DNA from: Hydractinia symbiolongicarpus
Lineage: Eukaryota; Cnidaria; Hydrozoa; Anthoathecata; Hydractiniidae
Assembly: GCF_029227915.1 (NCBI RefSeq)
Contig: NC_079887.1
Coordinates: 11,222,001-11,286,000 of the forward strand
Length of the DNA stretch: 64,000 nt
Direction: 5' to 3'
The notes below the pieces were generated by a model, which was given only the letters and a program-made list of their open reading frames with translations, had not been told where the DNA came from and did no database searches. The position numbers were made by a program, and so were the translations under genes. Positions 46,399 to 56,282 of this stretch are shown piece after piece (the first letter of the stretch is position 1; every line of letters begins with the position of its first letter).

Positions 46399-49300
46399 TT
46401 AACTATTGTCGCATTGAAGAGTTTTTACTGTTTTATTTCTCAACTGCATACGTTGCAGTTCTTGTTTCAAGTAGGATTTCTCAACACGTTCTGCACACAA
46501 GTTTGATTCTTCAGTTCTTAATTTATTTTCCAGTTCAACAATCTATAAAAGATGGTTTACACGATTATACCAAAATACGTGTCTTTACAATTTTGTTTGG
46601 AATATAAACAAATTTTTAGACAAGCACAAATACTTATTTTTAAATATTTTAATACCAAAGTCAGCTAGCATTGCAAAGATATACAACGCTAGCTGTCTTA
46701 TGTAAGTTAACACTCCATAACATACCTTCGCTTGTAATTCATGAAATTTGTGGTTTTGTTCGTCTGACTTTATTTTTTCTTCTTGTTTTATTTTCATCTC
46801 GTTCATTCGTTTAAGAATAAGCATACTGCAAAAAAATCAAAAAGTAAAATGACTCTGAAAGAAAGAAATAAAAAAAAAAAAAACCTCAACACAATTTTTA
46901 ACAATTCAGGTGTGACTGCTTGGTAATTTTGAGAAAAGTGTCCTTTTTCGTAAAAGATCCTGCACGACAGCACAAAGAAAAGAGTCAAACATGGCAGAAG
47001 ATTGTGATTGGAAAACGAAGCACAAGATTAAAGGTTAAATTTCATTGTGGGCTGTTCCCCCACTTTCTATTCATTTTTTCTGCAACTTCGTCCCCAGGGC
47101 ATTTTGTATCTTCTTGGCATCCGGGACGACAATCGCTATCCCCCGTGTCAAAAAGATACAAGATACTCTCGGGGTCGAGGTTGCTAGTGTTCGGAGATTT
47201 TGGAGGTAACAGAGGCTAATTAATAAACAAGACTATTAATGCAATTAATTAGAATGAGATTCTAGTATGTACTTACATGTGGTGGGATAAATACTTTTCA
47301 CCCTCTCCCAACCCTATGCTTTTTATTAAATTTATGGGTAAAGGATTTTTAAAAAATATAAATGCGCACAACACTAAAGAATAAAAACTTACTTTCAAAC
47401 AAACAAAAACATTTTAAAAACAACAAACCTTTCGTTTTCATCCATTTTCCTCTCTTCTTCATTTTGCTTTTGAAACTCTCTGTGTTTTTCCCTCAGTACT
47501 AAAAGTTCAGCCTTCAACGACTGGTAGCTACAAAATAAGTCAGTTGTTTTAACATAACTTTTGCGCCATAGTAAGCTGTGTTAATGGCGCGAATAATAAA
47601 GCTGGAAGTGCCTCGATGGATAAACTTTATATTTATGAAAACCTTAGTACAAAGCATGTTTTAACATTGTTAATTGTCATTTGTAAGAATATCTAAAGTC
47701 ACTTGTACACACTTTTGTTGATGCTTTATTTAAATTTGGAGGACTTCACTTTTAAAACGAAATAAAGCAAGATTACAAAATACTATCTGGGAAAATAGAA
47801 CTTGTGAAATTCTATCGAATGTTCATTTCGGAAAATACAAAATTCTTCATTTTATTGCAGCTTTTTTACTTTTAACATCAAATTTTAATTGACATCTGCA
47901 GTTTGATCACATAATGCTTGTCATGTAGTTCTTATATCCGGTTTCATTTCCTACGCTCTTCGCTCAAGCATTGATATAAATTTCCATTTTGGTAATTCAA
48001 CCACTTCACCTTTCTTGAAAAGAAGTACTCTCCTTCTCCTTTGTTTTCAACAGATTGTCTTTCGCTTTCAAATCTCGTTCAATTTCTTGTAGTTGAAAAT
48101 CCTTCTCTAAATTTTCTTGTTTTAACTCTGACACTTCCTTTCTTCTGTCCTTTAGTTCACACCTAAAGAAAAATATGTGAAAATGACCAAAAGTCTCAAA
48201 TTAATATCAATAGGAAGGGACACCTTTCTTACCTGCTATCGTTATCGACCAAAATATTTATCTATTCATTCATTTATTCATTTAATCATTAATTCATTCA
48301 TTCGTTTGTTTATTCATTCATTCATTTATTCATTCATTCATTTATTCATTCATTCATTTATTTATTCATTTATTCATTTATTCATTTTTTATTATTCATT
48401 CATTTATTCATTTATTTATTCATTCATTCATTTATCCATTAAATAATTCATTCATTTATTTAAAAGTACCAGAATAATAATAATAAGACAAGAACAACAA
48501 GGTAATTTGCTAGACTTACTTTTAGGCAGGAAAATAAACGCGTCATACCTCGTCAGGTCTAAATCCTGTTCCAGTTTCCTGGTAAATATTTGTAATCTTG
48601 AAGTCAGCTTTTCAAGAGAAGCGCTAAACAGACAATTTTTCACATTTATTTAGGACTTGCAAAGCACAGTGCAACAAGATAAGCTTTCTCGAAAAATGCA
48701 AACTCACATCTTTAACTTTCCCTTCTCTTCCATTTCTCTAAGTTGTTCAGATTTTATACCACTGTTATTTTCTAATTCACCAATGGACTTGTTAAGACAT
48801 TCCTGGTAACAAAAAAAGTTACTTAATTACCATAATTTACTACTGTAATGGATGTAGACGAAGGGTAGATTTTTTTTGCAAGAGAAACACTCAATATTTA
48901 GGGTTTTTTAAATTGATTAGTTTCCTCATGATTTATTTTTAAATTGTGCAAACTAGTTGGTTGTGTATTCTTAAAAGATATAACAATACATCGAAGATGT
49001 ACCTGTATATTTGTCATTTCCTTAAGTTGCTCATCCTGTCTTTTAGTGTGAGTTCGTAAAGATGATAACTCTTCAAGCTGTAAGAGTATACATTGTATTA
49101 AGGAGGAATCTCCTTGATGTAAATTGATAAATTTAATAAATTCATTGTTAATGACATTACGGACAACATATCGGATAAAATATCAGATGACATATCAGAT
49201 AACAAATCAAATAACATATCGGACAACATATTGGAAAACATTTCGTATTTGAGGACTATGGTGTCAACTTACCGCTTGCTGAAGTTCTTCTTTCTGACAT

Positions 49301-52300
49301 TTAAAATTTTGTTCTTCTTTTTGCAATTTTTCCACGAGTTGATGATTTTCTTGTTTAAGATTTGTACAAGATTCTTCAAGCTGTTTGTAATGATGTAATT
49401 GCTGGAAAATGTTGACAATAAATATTAAACGTTTTTCCCTATTAGTAAACTTTGTCTCCTATGGCTGAATAGATTTTGATTTAATTCAGGAGGATTAAGA
49501 ACTAAAATTTGTGCAGGCATGTTAACCACGAAATTCAGTTTTGCACTTTTAATCGCAAAATTTCTTCTGTACAAAATTTCTTCTGTACAAAAATTCTTCC
49601 TAAACTTCCTAAACTAAATTAATTTTTGTACCAAATTTTTCACATACTTCTGTCTGCATTTCATTCTCTTCTTGAAGTTCAATCACCGCATCTTTGTATT
49701 TCTTGTTGTTTTCTCTCAACTTGGCGTTCTAAACACACACAAAAAATTTAATGTGTAAAGTCAGTAGTATCTTTTACTATCTTGTTGACATCTTGAACGG
49801 CCTGAGAGTCGAAAACATTTGCATTGGCTTGTAATGCCCATTAAATGCATTCAACAAAAAAAATTTTACGATATATCAAACTACGCTGTTTACCTGAGTG
49901 CTAGCTGATGTCAAATCATTATTCAAATCATAAATTTTCTGTTCGTTTTCCCTAAAAAAGAGGAGTCGGCGTGTTAACAATTTACACTCTCCTCACACCG
50001 TAAAAGAAAAGACATAAATTAATTTAGGACCGATTCACACATAGAATGATGTACGCTATAACTTCTACTAAACGTTAGAAAGGGGGTAGAGTCTTTGACC
50101 TTCAAATATTTTTATAGCCTCAATTTTTTGGTCGGTATCTTATCGGTTAAAAGTCGTTAAAATGTGATTAAATTTTGGCTCACTGGCAAACCATTTTTAC
50201 AGAATTTTGCCAACTAACTTTTTTTTACTATTTTTTCTTTTCTATCTCTTGTAATGCGTCAGATACCAAAATAACTAAAAACGATGAAATATCTTCAGTT
50301 TCCTGTTTTAGTTGACAATTTGTAATAAGTTCTAAACTTTATTTTACAAACTCACTACATATTACTGTGGAAGTTTATCATTTCTTGAACATGATAGTTT
50401 AGTAGGTTGGTTTAGACAGATGGGAGGTCCTGCCTCATCAGTAGTGGCAGAAATATACATGCAAGCACACGAGACAACATCATTAGTCACATCAGACAGA
50501 CGTCCAAAGGTTTGGAAAAGATTTGTTGACGACGTATTCGCCATAATCAAAAGATCTCATCTAGAAGAGTTCCATAAACACATCAACGGCCTACATCGAC
50601 AAATCAAATTCACTGTTGGGCTTGGAAGTATCACTTTCCTGGACACTTTAGTCAAACGCAAGAATGGTTCCATTTCAGTTTCAGTGTATTGTAAACCAAC
50701 ACACTCTGACCAGTACCTTAACTTGGAATCAAACCATCAGAAATCTTGCAATGAAAGTGTCACATCTTCATTACTGAATCGTGCCAACAGCGTAGTCAGT
50801 AACAAACAGGAGAGGAAAGAAGAAACTCGACGTGTAACAAATGCATTAATCGCAAATGGATACAGTCATAAAGTCATCACGCAAGTAGAAAATAAAATGA
50901 AGAGAAGATGCAACGGAGACAACAAGGAAACATCAGAGGAATTTATCGCATCAGCATTCCTACCCTTCGTACCAGGCACCAGCGAGATCCTTCGTCAAGT
51001 TTTAAGGCAACACAAGATCAAATGCATTCTTAACTCTAAAGACACCCTAAGAAGCACTTTGTCTAAACCAAAAGACAAAATAAACCTGGAAGAACAAAGC
51101 AATGTCTTTTACGAAATCCCTTGTAAAGATTGTGAAGCAGTGTATATAGGAGAAACAAAAAGAAAGTTTAAGCAACGAGTACAAGAACATATGCGCGCAG
51201 TGAGAAACGGAGATGTGAAGAAAAACGAAATTGCAGACCACAGCTGGAGCAGAAGTCATCAGTTTAATTGGGATGAGAAGAAAATCATTGACAGAGAATC
51301 CAGAGCAACAGCCAGGAAGATTAAAGAAACCATCAACAGTGTAGCACGTAACAAACACATAAACAGCATCTCGTATCAACTTCCTGAGATTTGGTTACCA
51401 GCCCTACAGAAGAAGTAGTTACCTACATATAGGTCCGAAAATGTTAATTAACGTAATTAACTGTAATTATCAGCTCGTCTCTGATTGGTTAATTTTTATG
51501 AATTTCGATCCTCTGAAATTATATAAATACATGCTCAACATCATTTTACTTGCCCGATGATGGTAGAAGGATCTCCCGAAACGTCGCCTACTAAACTATC
51601 ATGTTCAAGAAATGATAAACTTTCCACAGTAATATGAATACTGAACAGACAAACAGAAATAAATCTTCAATAACTTAATATGCATTTAAAAAAACAACGA
51701 AATCGAAAGTTTCTATGTTGATTAGATTTTTTGCAAGTGACTAAAATTTTAACCGCCTATTATAAGTCGAGAATTTAACGATGAAGTGATTTGCTTGTGT
51801 TTAAGTAAATGACGATATTCAAATATCAGAGTCTTAGTATTTGACGCTTACGTCAGAGAGAGCGAGAAGGGCAGTAAGGGTGTTGTTTTCTATATTCCAA
51901 ATTGATGTTTAGAATACGCTTTTTGATTTGTAAATCAGTCTGTAGAAGAGTTTAATAGTTATTGAGCCATCAACAAATTCTCGAACAAAAACCATCTAAT
52001 ATCATGATCTAAAAGTATTTCTACCTATTTGCGCAAATTTGAAAACGATTTGAAAGTGGAAAGTTACCTTAAGTTTTTATTCCAGCACCATCCAACATAA
52101 ACAAAATTTAAGTGGGATGGTTTCTACTGGTGTATGTTAAACAATTTTACTTCTGACACTTGCCCTACATCTTTAAATAAACAACAACAGAAATGTTGAT
52201 CATTTGGCAAAAAAATATAAATACTTGTGACATACTTAGAAATTCTTTTCAACTCATCTCTTTCACTCTCTGTGTTGTTTAACTGCTGAGCAATTTCCTG

Positions 52301-53718
52301 AACACGAGTCTAAAAATATACAACAAAACGATACGAAGTGATCTTCTGTTGCGAAAGACATTCAATAGTATGGTCTTGTGGTGAAGCTTTCGCTTCCAGT
52401 GCGGGGAAATTATTGGGTTCAAACCCCATTTGAGTCAATCCAGAGACTAGTGTGAATCTATTCTTTCTGCTAAGCGTTCAGTATTAGAATAGGATTAATA
52501 TCGGTTGGCGGTTGTCTAGTTACGCGGCTGTTGTGCTTACACGGCTTCCATAGCTCAAATAGGAGCGTATCTCAACTCACGCTTGTGTGATGTTCCAGTT
52601 GTGTTTTTTCTTCTTTTAGTCTCTCGACTTTTTGTTGTATTTCTTCCAGATGTTCTGACATTTTGGTGCATTGTTTCTCCAACTCACTTTTTTCTTGAAA
52701 GCATGTGTGATACTGGCTTTCCAAATGCTTTAGCTCGTACTCGTACATATCAAGTTGCTTCTGTAACTCGAATTTCTCCTCTACTTTTGATTTTAACTCG
52801 ACTTCGAGTCTGCATATTGCTTCACAAGAGATTGCGTTTTCTTGTTGAGCCTAAAACCGTAACGACAACAAAAACAACAACAAATCGAGATGTTTAGTTT
52901 TTTCTCCGGCTTGATAAATTAATTTTAATAATCTTTCTTGTATGGGGCAGAATTCTACTCACTAAATCGCGTAGGTCGAAATAGCACAGTCAACTTGTGT
53001 AAAAGACATAAAATTAGAACCATGTAATATCTCATTCTAGTTTCTAGTACATATATTACAGTCAAAGGTGTTTAAAAATCAATAGGCTGGAATGCTAACA
53101 ATATAAAACTTATTTTCGCTTATTCACTTTTTTAAGAATTTATCGTTTAAAGCAATGCTAATTCTTTTCAAGATTAGAGAAGCTAGAATGTTAAAAGGTG
53201 CTAATGACATGTTGTTTCTGCCGAATTTTCAATTCTTGGTGGAAGCTTATGTGTATCATTTTGTCATGCAAACATGGTGAAAACTGCGACTTTAAACATC
53301 CTAAGTGCAGGTTGGGAAGAATACCTGCCCTATACATCTGCGAAAATAGCAACTTTGTAATCACTCAGCTGGGAAATATTGGTCAATGTTCTGAACCATA
53401 TCTGAATGACTGGTCAAACGCAACCATAGTACGTCCCAATAAATTTGATTCTGATAGTAGATAGCAACCTACCTGCTTGAGACATACAGTAATTTCATCA
53501 TTCATAACTTTCAGATTGTCACAATCCATTGTGGAATTCTTCGAAGAGCTTGAAAGTTTTGTGTTTTCATCGCGAAGATTTTGTATTTCAATTTTGCATC
53601 TCTCTATTGCGCTTCGCAAATGGTAATTTTCTTGCTTCATTTGCATGATTTGTTCTTTTATATGACAAATCGATGTTTTAAAAATTTTCGCACCTTCATG
53701 GTATGCATTATACTTCAT
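46399..53718 (-). CDS. Coiled-coil protein, 13 coding exons, 532 aa
   Basis: Exons in transcript order: 53473-53718, 52581-52850, 52236-52309, 49894-49951, 49648-49728, 49273-49401, 49003-49077, 48708-48802, 48549-48623, 48010-48162, 47429-47527, 46726-46825, 46399-46542. All use GT-AG borders and the lengths sum to 1599 nt in one frame. The start ATG has A at -3, and an in-frame TGA lies four codons before it. Nearly the whole chain is predicted coiled coil: Glu, Lys, Gln and Leu heptads (RLEVELKSKVEEKFELQKQL, LEELSSLRTHTKRQDEQL) without a globular domain, signal peptide or membrane span. Such proteins commonly serve centrosomes, cilia or cytoskeletal scaffolds; no orthologue is recognised, so role and location are unknown. 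The largest introns carry a Penelope-like element, a MITE and several simple repeats. Confidence 0.87.
47082..47184. mobile_element. 103-bp MITE with ~30-45-bp imperfect terminal inverted repeats, in an intron
   Basis: The left end GCAACTTCGTCCCCAGGGC and the complement of the right end (GCAACCTCGACCCCGAGAG) match, and the match continues through TTTTGTATCTT / TCTTGTATCTT. The two arms nearly meet, so the whole unit is a foldback. CCTCGTTCC-AGGG blocks at 7666 and 26508 look like relatives of its end. Superfamily not assigned. Confidence 0.7.
48260..48462. repeat. (ATTC)n/(ATTT)n microsatellite, ~200 bp, in an intron
   Basis: Long tract of ATTC and ATTT tetramers. The plus-strand open frame of repeated HSFI-type residues is an artefact of it. 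Confidence 0.95.
49161..49244. repeat. 12-bp minisatellite, 7 copies, in an intron
   Basis: Units GGACAACATATC, GGATAAAATATC, AGATGACATATC and so on, in exact 12-bp register. Confidence 0.9.
50408..51418 (+). CDS. Penelope-like reverse transcriptase C-terminal part plus GIY-YIG endonuclease
   Basis: Open for about 337 codons to the stop. It begins inside the RT with GGPASSVVAEIYMQ (RT motif 4-type, usually GSPxSPxxAxxYME), then the catalytic box FVDDVFAII and a thumb-like region (ITFLDTLVKRKNG). Near the C-terminus EIPCKDCEAVYIGETKRKF then KQRVQEHMRAVRNG is the GIY-YIG-type nuclease that defines EN+ Penelope-like elements, with the downstream conserved His and Glu (IADHS, IIDRES). The N-terminal RT motifs are missing, so it cannot be active. 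The absence of stops or frameshifts suggests recent insertion. The ATG at 50420 is probably not a real start. Confidence 0.9.
   Translation, partial: WFRQMGGPASSVVAEIYMQAHETTSLVTSDRRPKVWKRFVDDVFAIIKRSHLEEFHKHINGLHRQIKFTVGLGSITFLDTLVKRKNGSISVSVYCKPTHSDQYLNLESNHQKSCNESVTSSLLNRANSVVSNKQERKEETRRVTNALIANGYSHKVITQVENKMKRRCNGDNKETSEEFIASAFLPFVPGTSEILRQVLRQHKIKCILNSKDTLRSTLSKPKDKINLEEQSNVFYEIPCKDCEAVYIGETKRKFKQRVQEHMRAVRNGDVKKNEIADHSWSRSHQFNWDEKKIIDRESRATARKIKETINSVARNKHINSISYQLPEIWLPALQKK
51552..51592 (+). ncRNA. Hammerhead ribozyme-like motif in the Penelope-like 3' region
   Basis: CCGATGA (51554-51560; consensus CTGATGA, one change) is followed by a stem-loop (GGTAGA / TCTCCC, one G-T pair), then CGAAAC and GTC with predicted cleavage after 51585. 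ACGT forms a palindromic stem III too short to close in one molecule, as in the dimer-dependent hammerheads known from Penelope-like elements. Stem I is weak here. Activity is doubtful because U4 is replaced by C. Confidence 0.55.
52371..52438 (+). repeat. tRNA-like sequence, probably a SINE head, in a coiled-coil gene intron
   Basis: A-box-like TGGTCTTGTGGTGAA and B-box GGTTCAAACCC are about 35 bases apart, with T-arm stem TGGGG/CCCCA-like pairing. The acceptor ends do not pair well, so this is probably a SINE or tRNA pseudogene. Confidence 0.5.
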
Positions 53719-53719
53719 C

Positions 53720-56250
53720 TTGATGCAGGTTCACGAATGGTTACGATAAATAACGAGTCGTTAACGCTTAATGTGAGTTTGTGGCGACAGTTTAGATTAT
53801 CCTCATTCTGATATTGCCAGAACAACATTCCCACTATCTTGTCTTCATCAAGCGATGCAAATTGTAATGGTTTCGTGAATCCATAAAAATATAATAGAGT
53901 GCAGACCAATTATAGCAAGAATCCCTTTAGCTTATACCTCTCTACAGCTAACACTTTTCTTAAGACCACACGAAACAATGATCAAACCTCATGCAGACTT
54001 CATTAAGGTTAAAAATTCACTTTAAACCACTAGAACCATGCCGTTAAGCCTTTTACAAACTGTAGTTTTCCCTTTATGGCGCGGAATGCGAAAATTAAAA
54101 CCTGTTGAACTACCGCGACCGCATATTATCTTCTGCATGGAGGAGTTTAGTGATTTAGGTTTTTGACATTCTTCCGTTTCCTATTTGGAACAAAATACAA
54201 AAAAAGACTTTACTTGGTGTAAAATAAACAAAAAACTAATACGACAGTGCTATTTCTTTCATGCTAAAAAGAGCATTTGAAAAGTTTTTAATGCCTTTTA
54301 CTACACAGGAGATATGTTTTTCACCGATGACCACTGGCAATTGCATACCGTGTTGAATACGTTATTTATAAAACATTGATTAAGTAGAAAAATGTATTAC
54401 CCATCATATGAAATGTTTCAAAAATTTTTCCATTTTAAAGTGCAGAAACATATTGTAAACGGGAAAATTCACGAAATGAGCAATATAAAAAGATTTTATA
54501 AACGCGAATCGATGCTCTTAAAAATTTCGCGACAAAAACTTTTGCGAATTTGGTCAAAAAGTACCACTGAAAATATAAAAGAAGGAATCTAAAAACCATT
54601 TTCTTTTATAGAGCATAAAACTATTATTAGAAATTAGAAATAGACCATCCATTAAGCTAAATTCGCAATAGTGTTTGCACTGTCAACTGTCATTTGCAAA
54701 TCTATATACAAGAGAAATACAATTTTTTTTTGATTGTGCAAAAAATAATAAGTCAGCTTTTATTGTATTAATTTGCAGATTTCAAAGCTCTTCCTTCAAA
54801 TAAAAAGCGCACAAAAATTTGGCTATGAATTGAAAAATCGCAAAAATTATCACGTTTGGATATTGCTTTTCTACAAAGATATACTATAAAAACATATATA
54901 CTTTACATGCACGAGTGACGTAACATACACCAGTGACGTAACATGCATCAATGACGTAACATGCATCAGTGACATAGGATGCACCGGCGGCTTAACATGC
55001 ACCGGTCACGTAACATGCACCGGTCACGTGGCTATTATTAACTATTTTATTTATAAAATTTAAAAAAGTCTACCAATAATCACATGAAATTGATGTTAAA
55101 AAATCATTTACTGTATAATGTACATCTATATATAATAGTAGTTGAGAAGCGGTAATTCAAAGGGGCTTTTATTTACTGCTCTCGTTAAAAAACTTTTTAT
55201 AAAAATTGATGTTCAGAACTTTAGACTTCTGATAAAGTAACCAACCATCTTTAATAGCACCTCGTTTTCTTTGTTTAATTAAATGCTAATATAGTTAAAA
55301 CGCCCTTTCTGAAACATTCCTCAATGAACGCTCTCTCGGACAACTTACAAAAATGTAACAATCACCAGAATAAACCTTTCCCGAATTTCCTAATTATGCC
55401 CAACTCAATTAAAGAGGTCGATAATAAAAATGATTCTTATCCCTAAGTTCCTTAGCAAAAGGTAGAATAAATTACCTAAATTTCATAAATATTTCTGTTC
55501 TTTAAGTACCCCAATTGCAAAATAAAAGTTACGGACAAATCTTTATATAGTCGAGAGCTTGCCAAGAATAGTTTCGTTTTCAAAAAAATTCTTTTCTTCA
55601 AATCTAAATAAAATCCAACCAGAATATTATATTGTTCTAGCAACTTCATTTTTGTCATGATAATTTAATAATTTTTCTAAATATCCTTATTTAAAGAGCA
55701 CAGAACCGTTATAAAATTTTAGATGACGTCATAATTATTATAATTTATGAAATTCGGGAAAGGTGTTTTATAGCTTTGTTTTAATACATAAAAATGTACA
55801 AAATTTCCTCTTAACTTTAATAAACATTAAAAACAACAAAAACTGATATAATGCACGAAAATCGTCCATAGTCATACAAAAAAATTGTAACCTTTATTTC
55901 TCCTTGTAAAAACCGATGGTCGGAGTTAAAAGAAATGATAAAATCAACACGCTAAATGAAGCGCGATTAACAACAAAAAGTTATCACTAATACATTCGCT
56001 ACGGTTTACCTACTAAAATGTGTCTTTTTAAAGGATATTACAACTTATGACAACTTTATCTAATCTAAAGTCTATTCAGCATCTTTAGGCTCTTGTGAGC
56101 ATTATTAGGCTTGGTTGATTAAAGAGAAACGTGTTCTCTAAAGAAGGGATAAAAAGTTTTAAACTTGAAAATAAGTTCATTAAACCTATTTTCAAATTTT
56201 CATATGCATATAAAATATATAAAAAAAAAGGATTTTGACTAAAACCTAGG
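53720..56250. other. Intergenic between the coiled-coil and SLC13 genes
   Basis: The two minus-strand genes are separated by about 2.5 kb. The spacer includes the 18-bp minisatellite at 54905-55030. An open frame at 53715-53909 abuts the coiled-coil start in another frame and was not accepted. Promoter elements could not be named. Confidence 0.5.
54905..55030. repeat. 18-bp minisatellite, 7 exact-length copies, with CRE-like TGACGTAA cores
   Basis: Unit ACATGCACCAGTGACGTA and variants, all 18 bp. The first three copies read TGACGTAA across unit borders (an ATF/CREB-like site), while the last two read TCACGTAA/TCACGTG. It lies about 1.2 kb upstream of the coiled-coil gene start. Confidence 0.92.
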
Positions 56251-56254
56251 TGCA

Positions 56255-56260
56255 TTTATT
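56255..56260 (-). terminator. Polyadenylation signal AATAAA of the SLC13 gene
   Basis: Minus-strand AATAAA 23 bases after the stop codon; very close, which is not unusual in compact genes. Confidence 0.5.
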
Positions 56261-56282
56261 ACTACTAACAGTCGGCAAAACA

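Larger units (their letters stand above)
50361..51675 (+). mobile_element. 5'-truncated Penelope-like element with inverted terminal segment, in an intron
   Basis: The element lies in the coiled-coil gene's intron 3 (49952-52235), opposite in strand to the gene. Left 50361-50406 is the inverted copy of right 51587-51633 (about 46 bp, one base missing). The coding part begins directly at the left repeat, and the 3' end carries a hammerhead-like motif. A short inverted copy of terminal sequence at the 5' truncation point is a known habit of Penelope elements, whose terminal repeats may be direct or inverted. The right boundary is approximate. Relatives lie at 36549-36720 and 21605-21720. Confidence 0.88.

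Noticed and set aside
48177-48446. Open frame of repeated His-Ser-Phe-Ile residues
   Set aside because: It is the translation of the ATTC microsatellite within an intron.
53198-53464. Plus-strand open frame with CKHGENCDFKHPKC, resembling a CCCH finger
   Set aside because: It lies in an intron of the minus-strand coiled-coil gene, with only one finger-like stretch, no splice support and no other domain.
53715-53909. Minus-strand open frame that could extend the coiled-coil protein upstream
   Set aside because: It is in a different frame, no credible intron joins it to the exon at 53718, and an in-frame stop precedes the chosen ATG.
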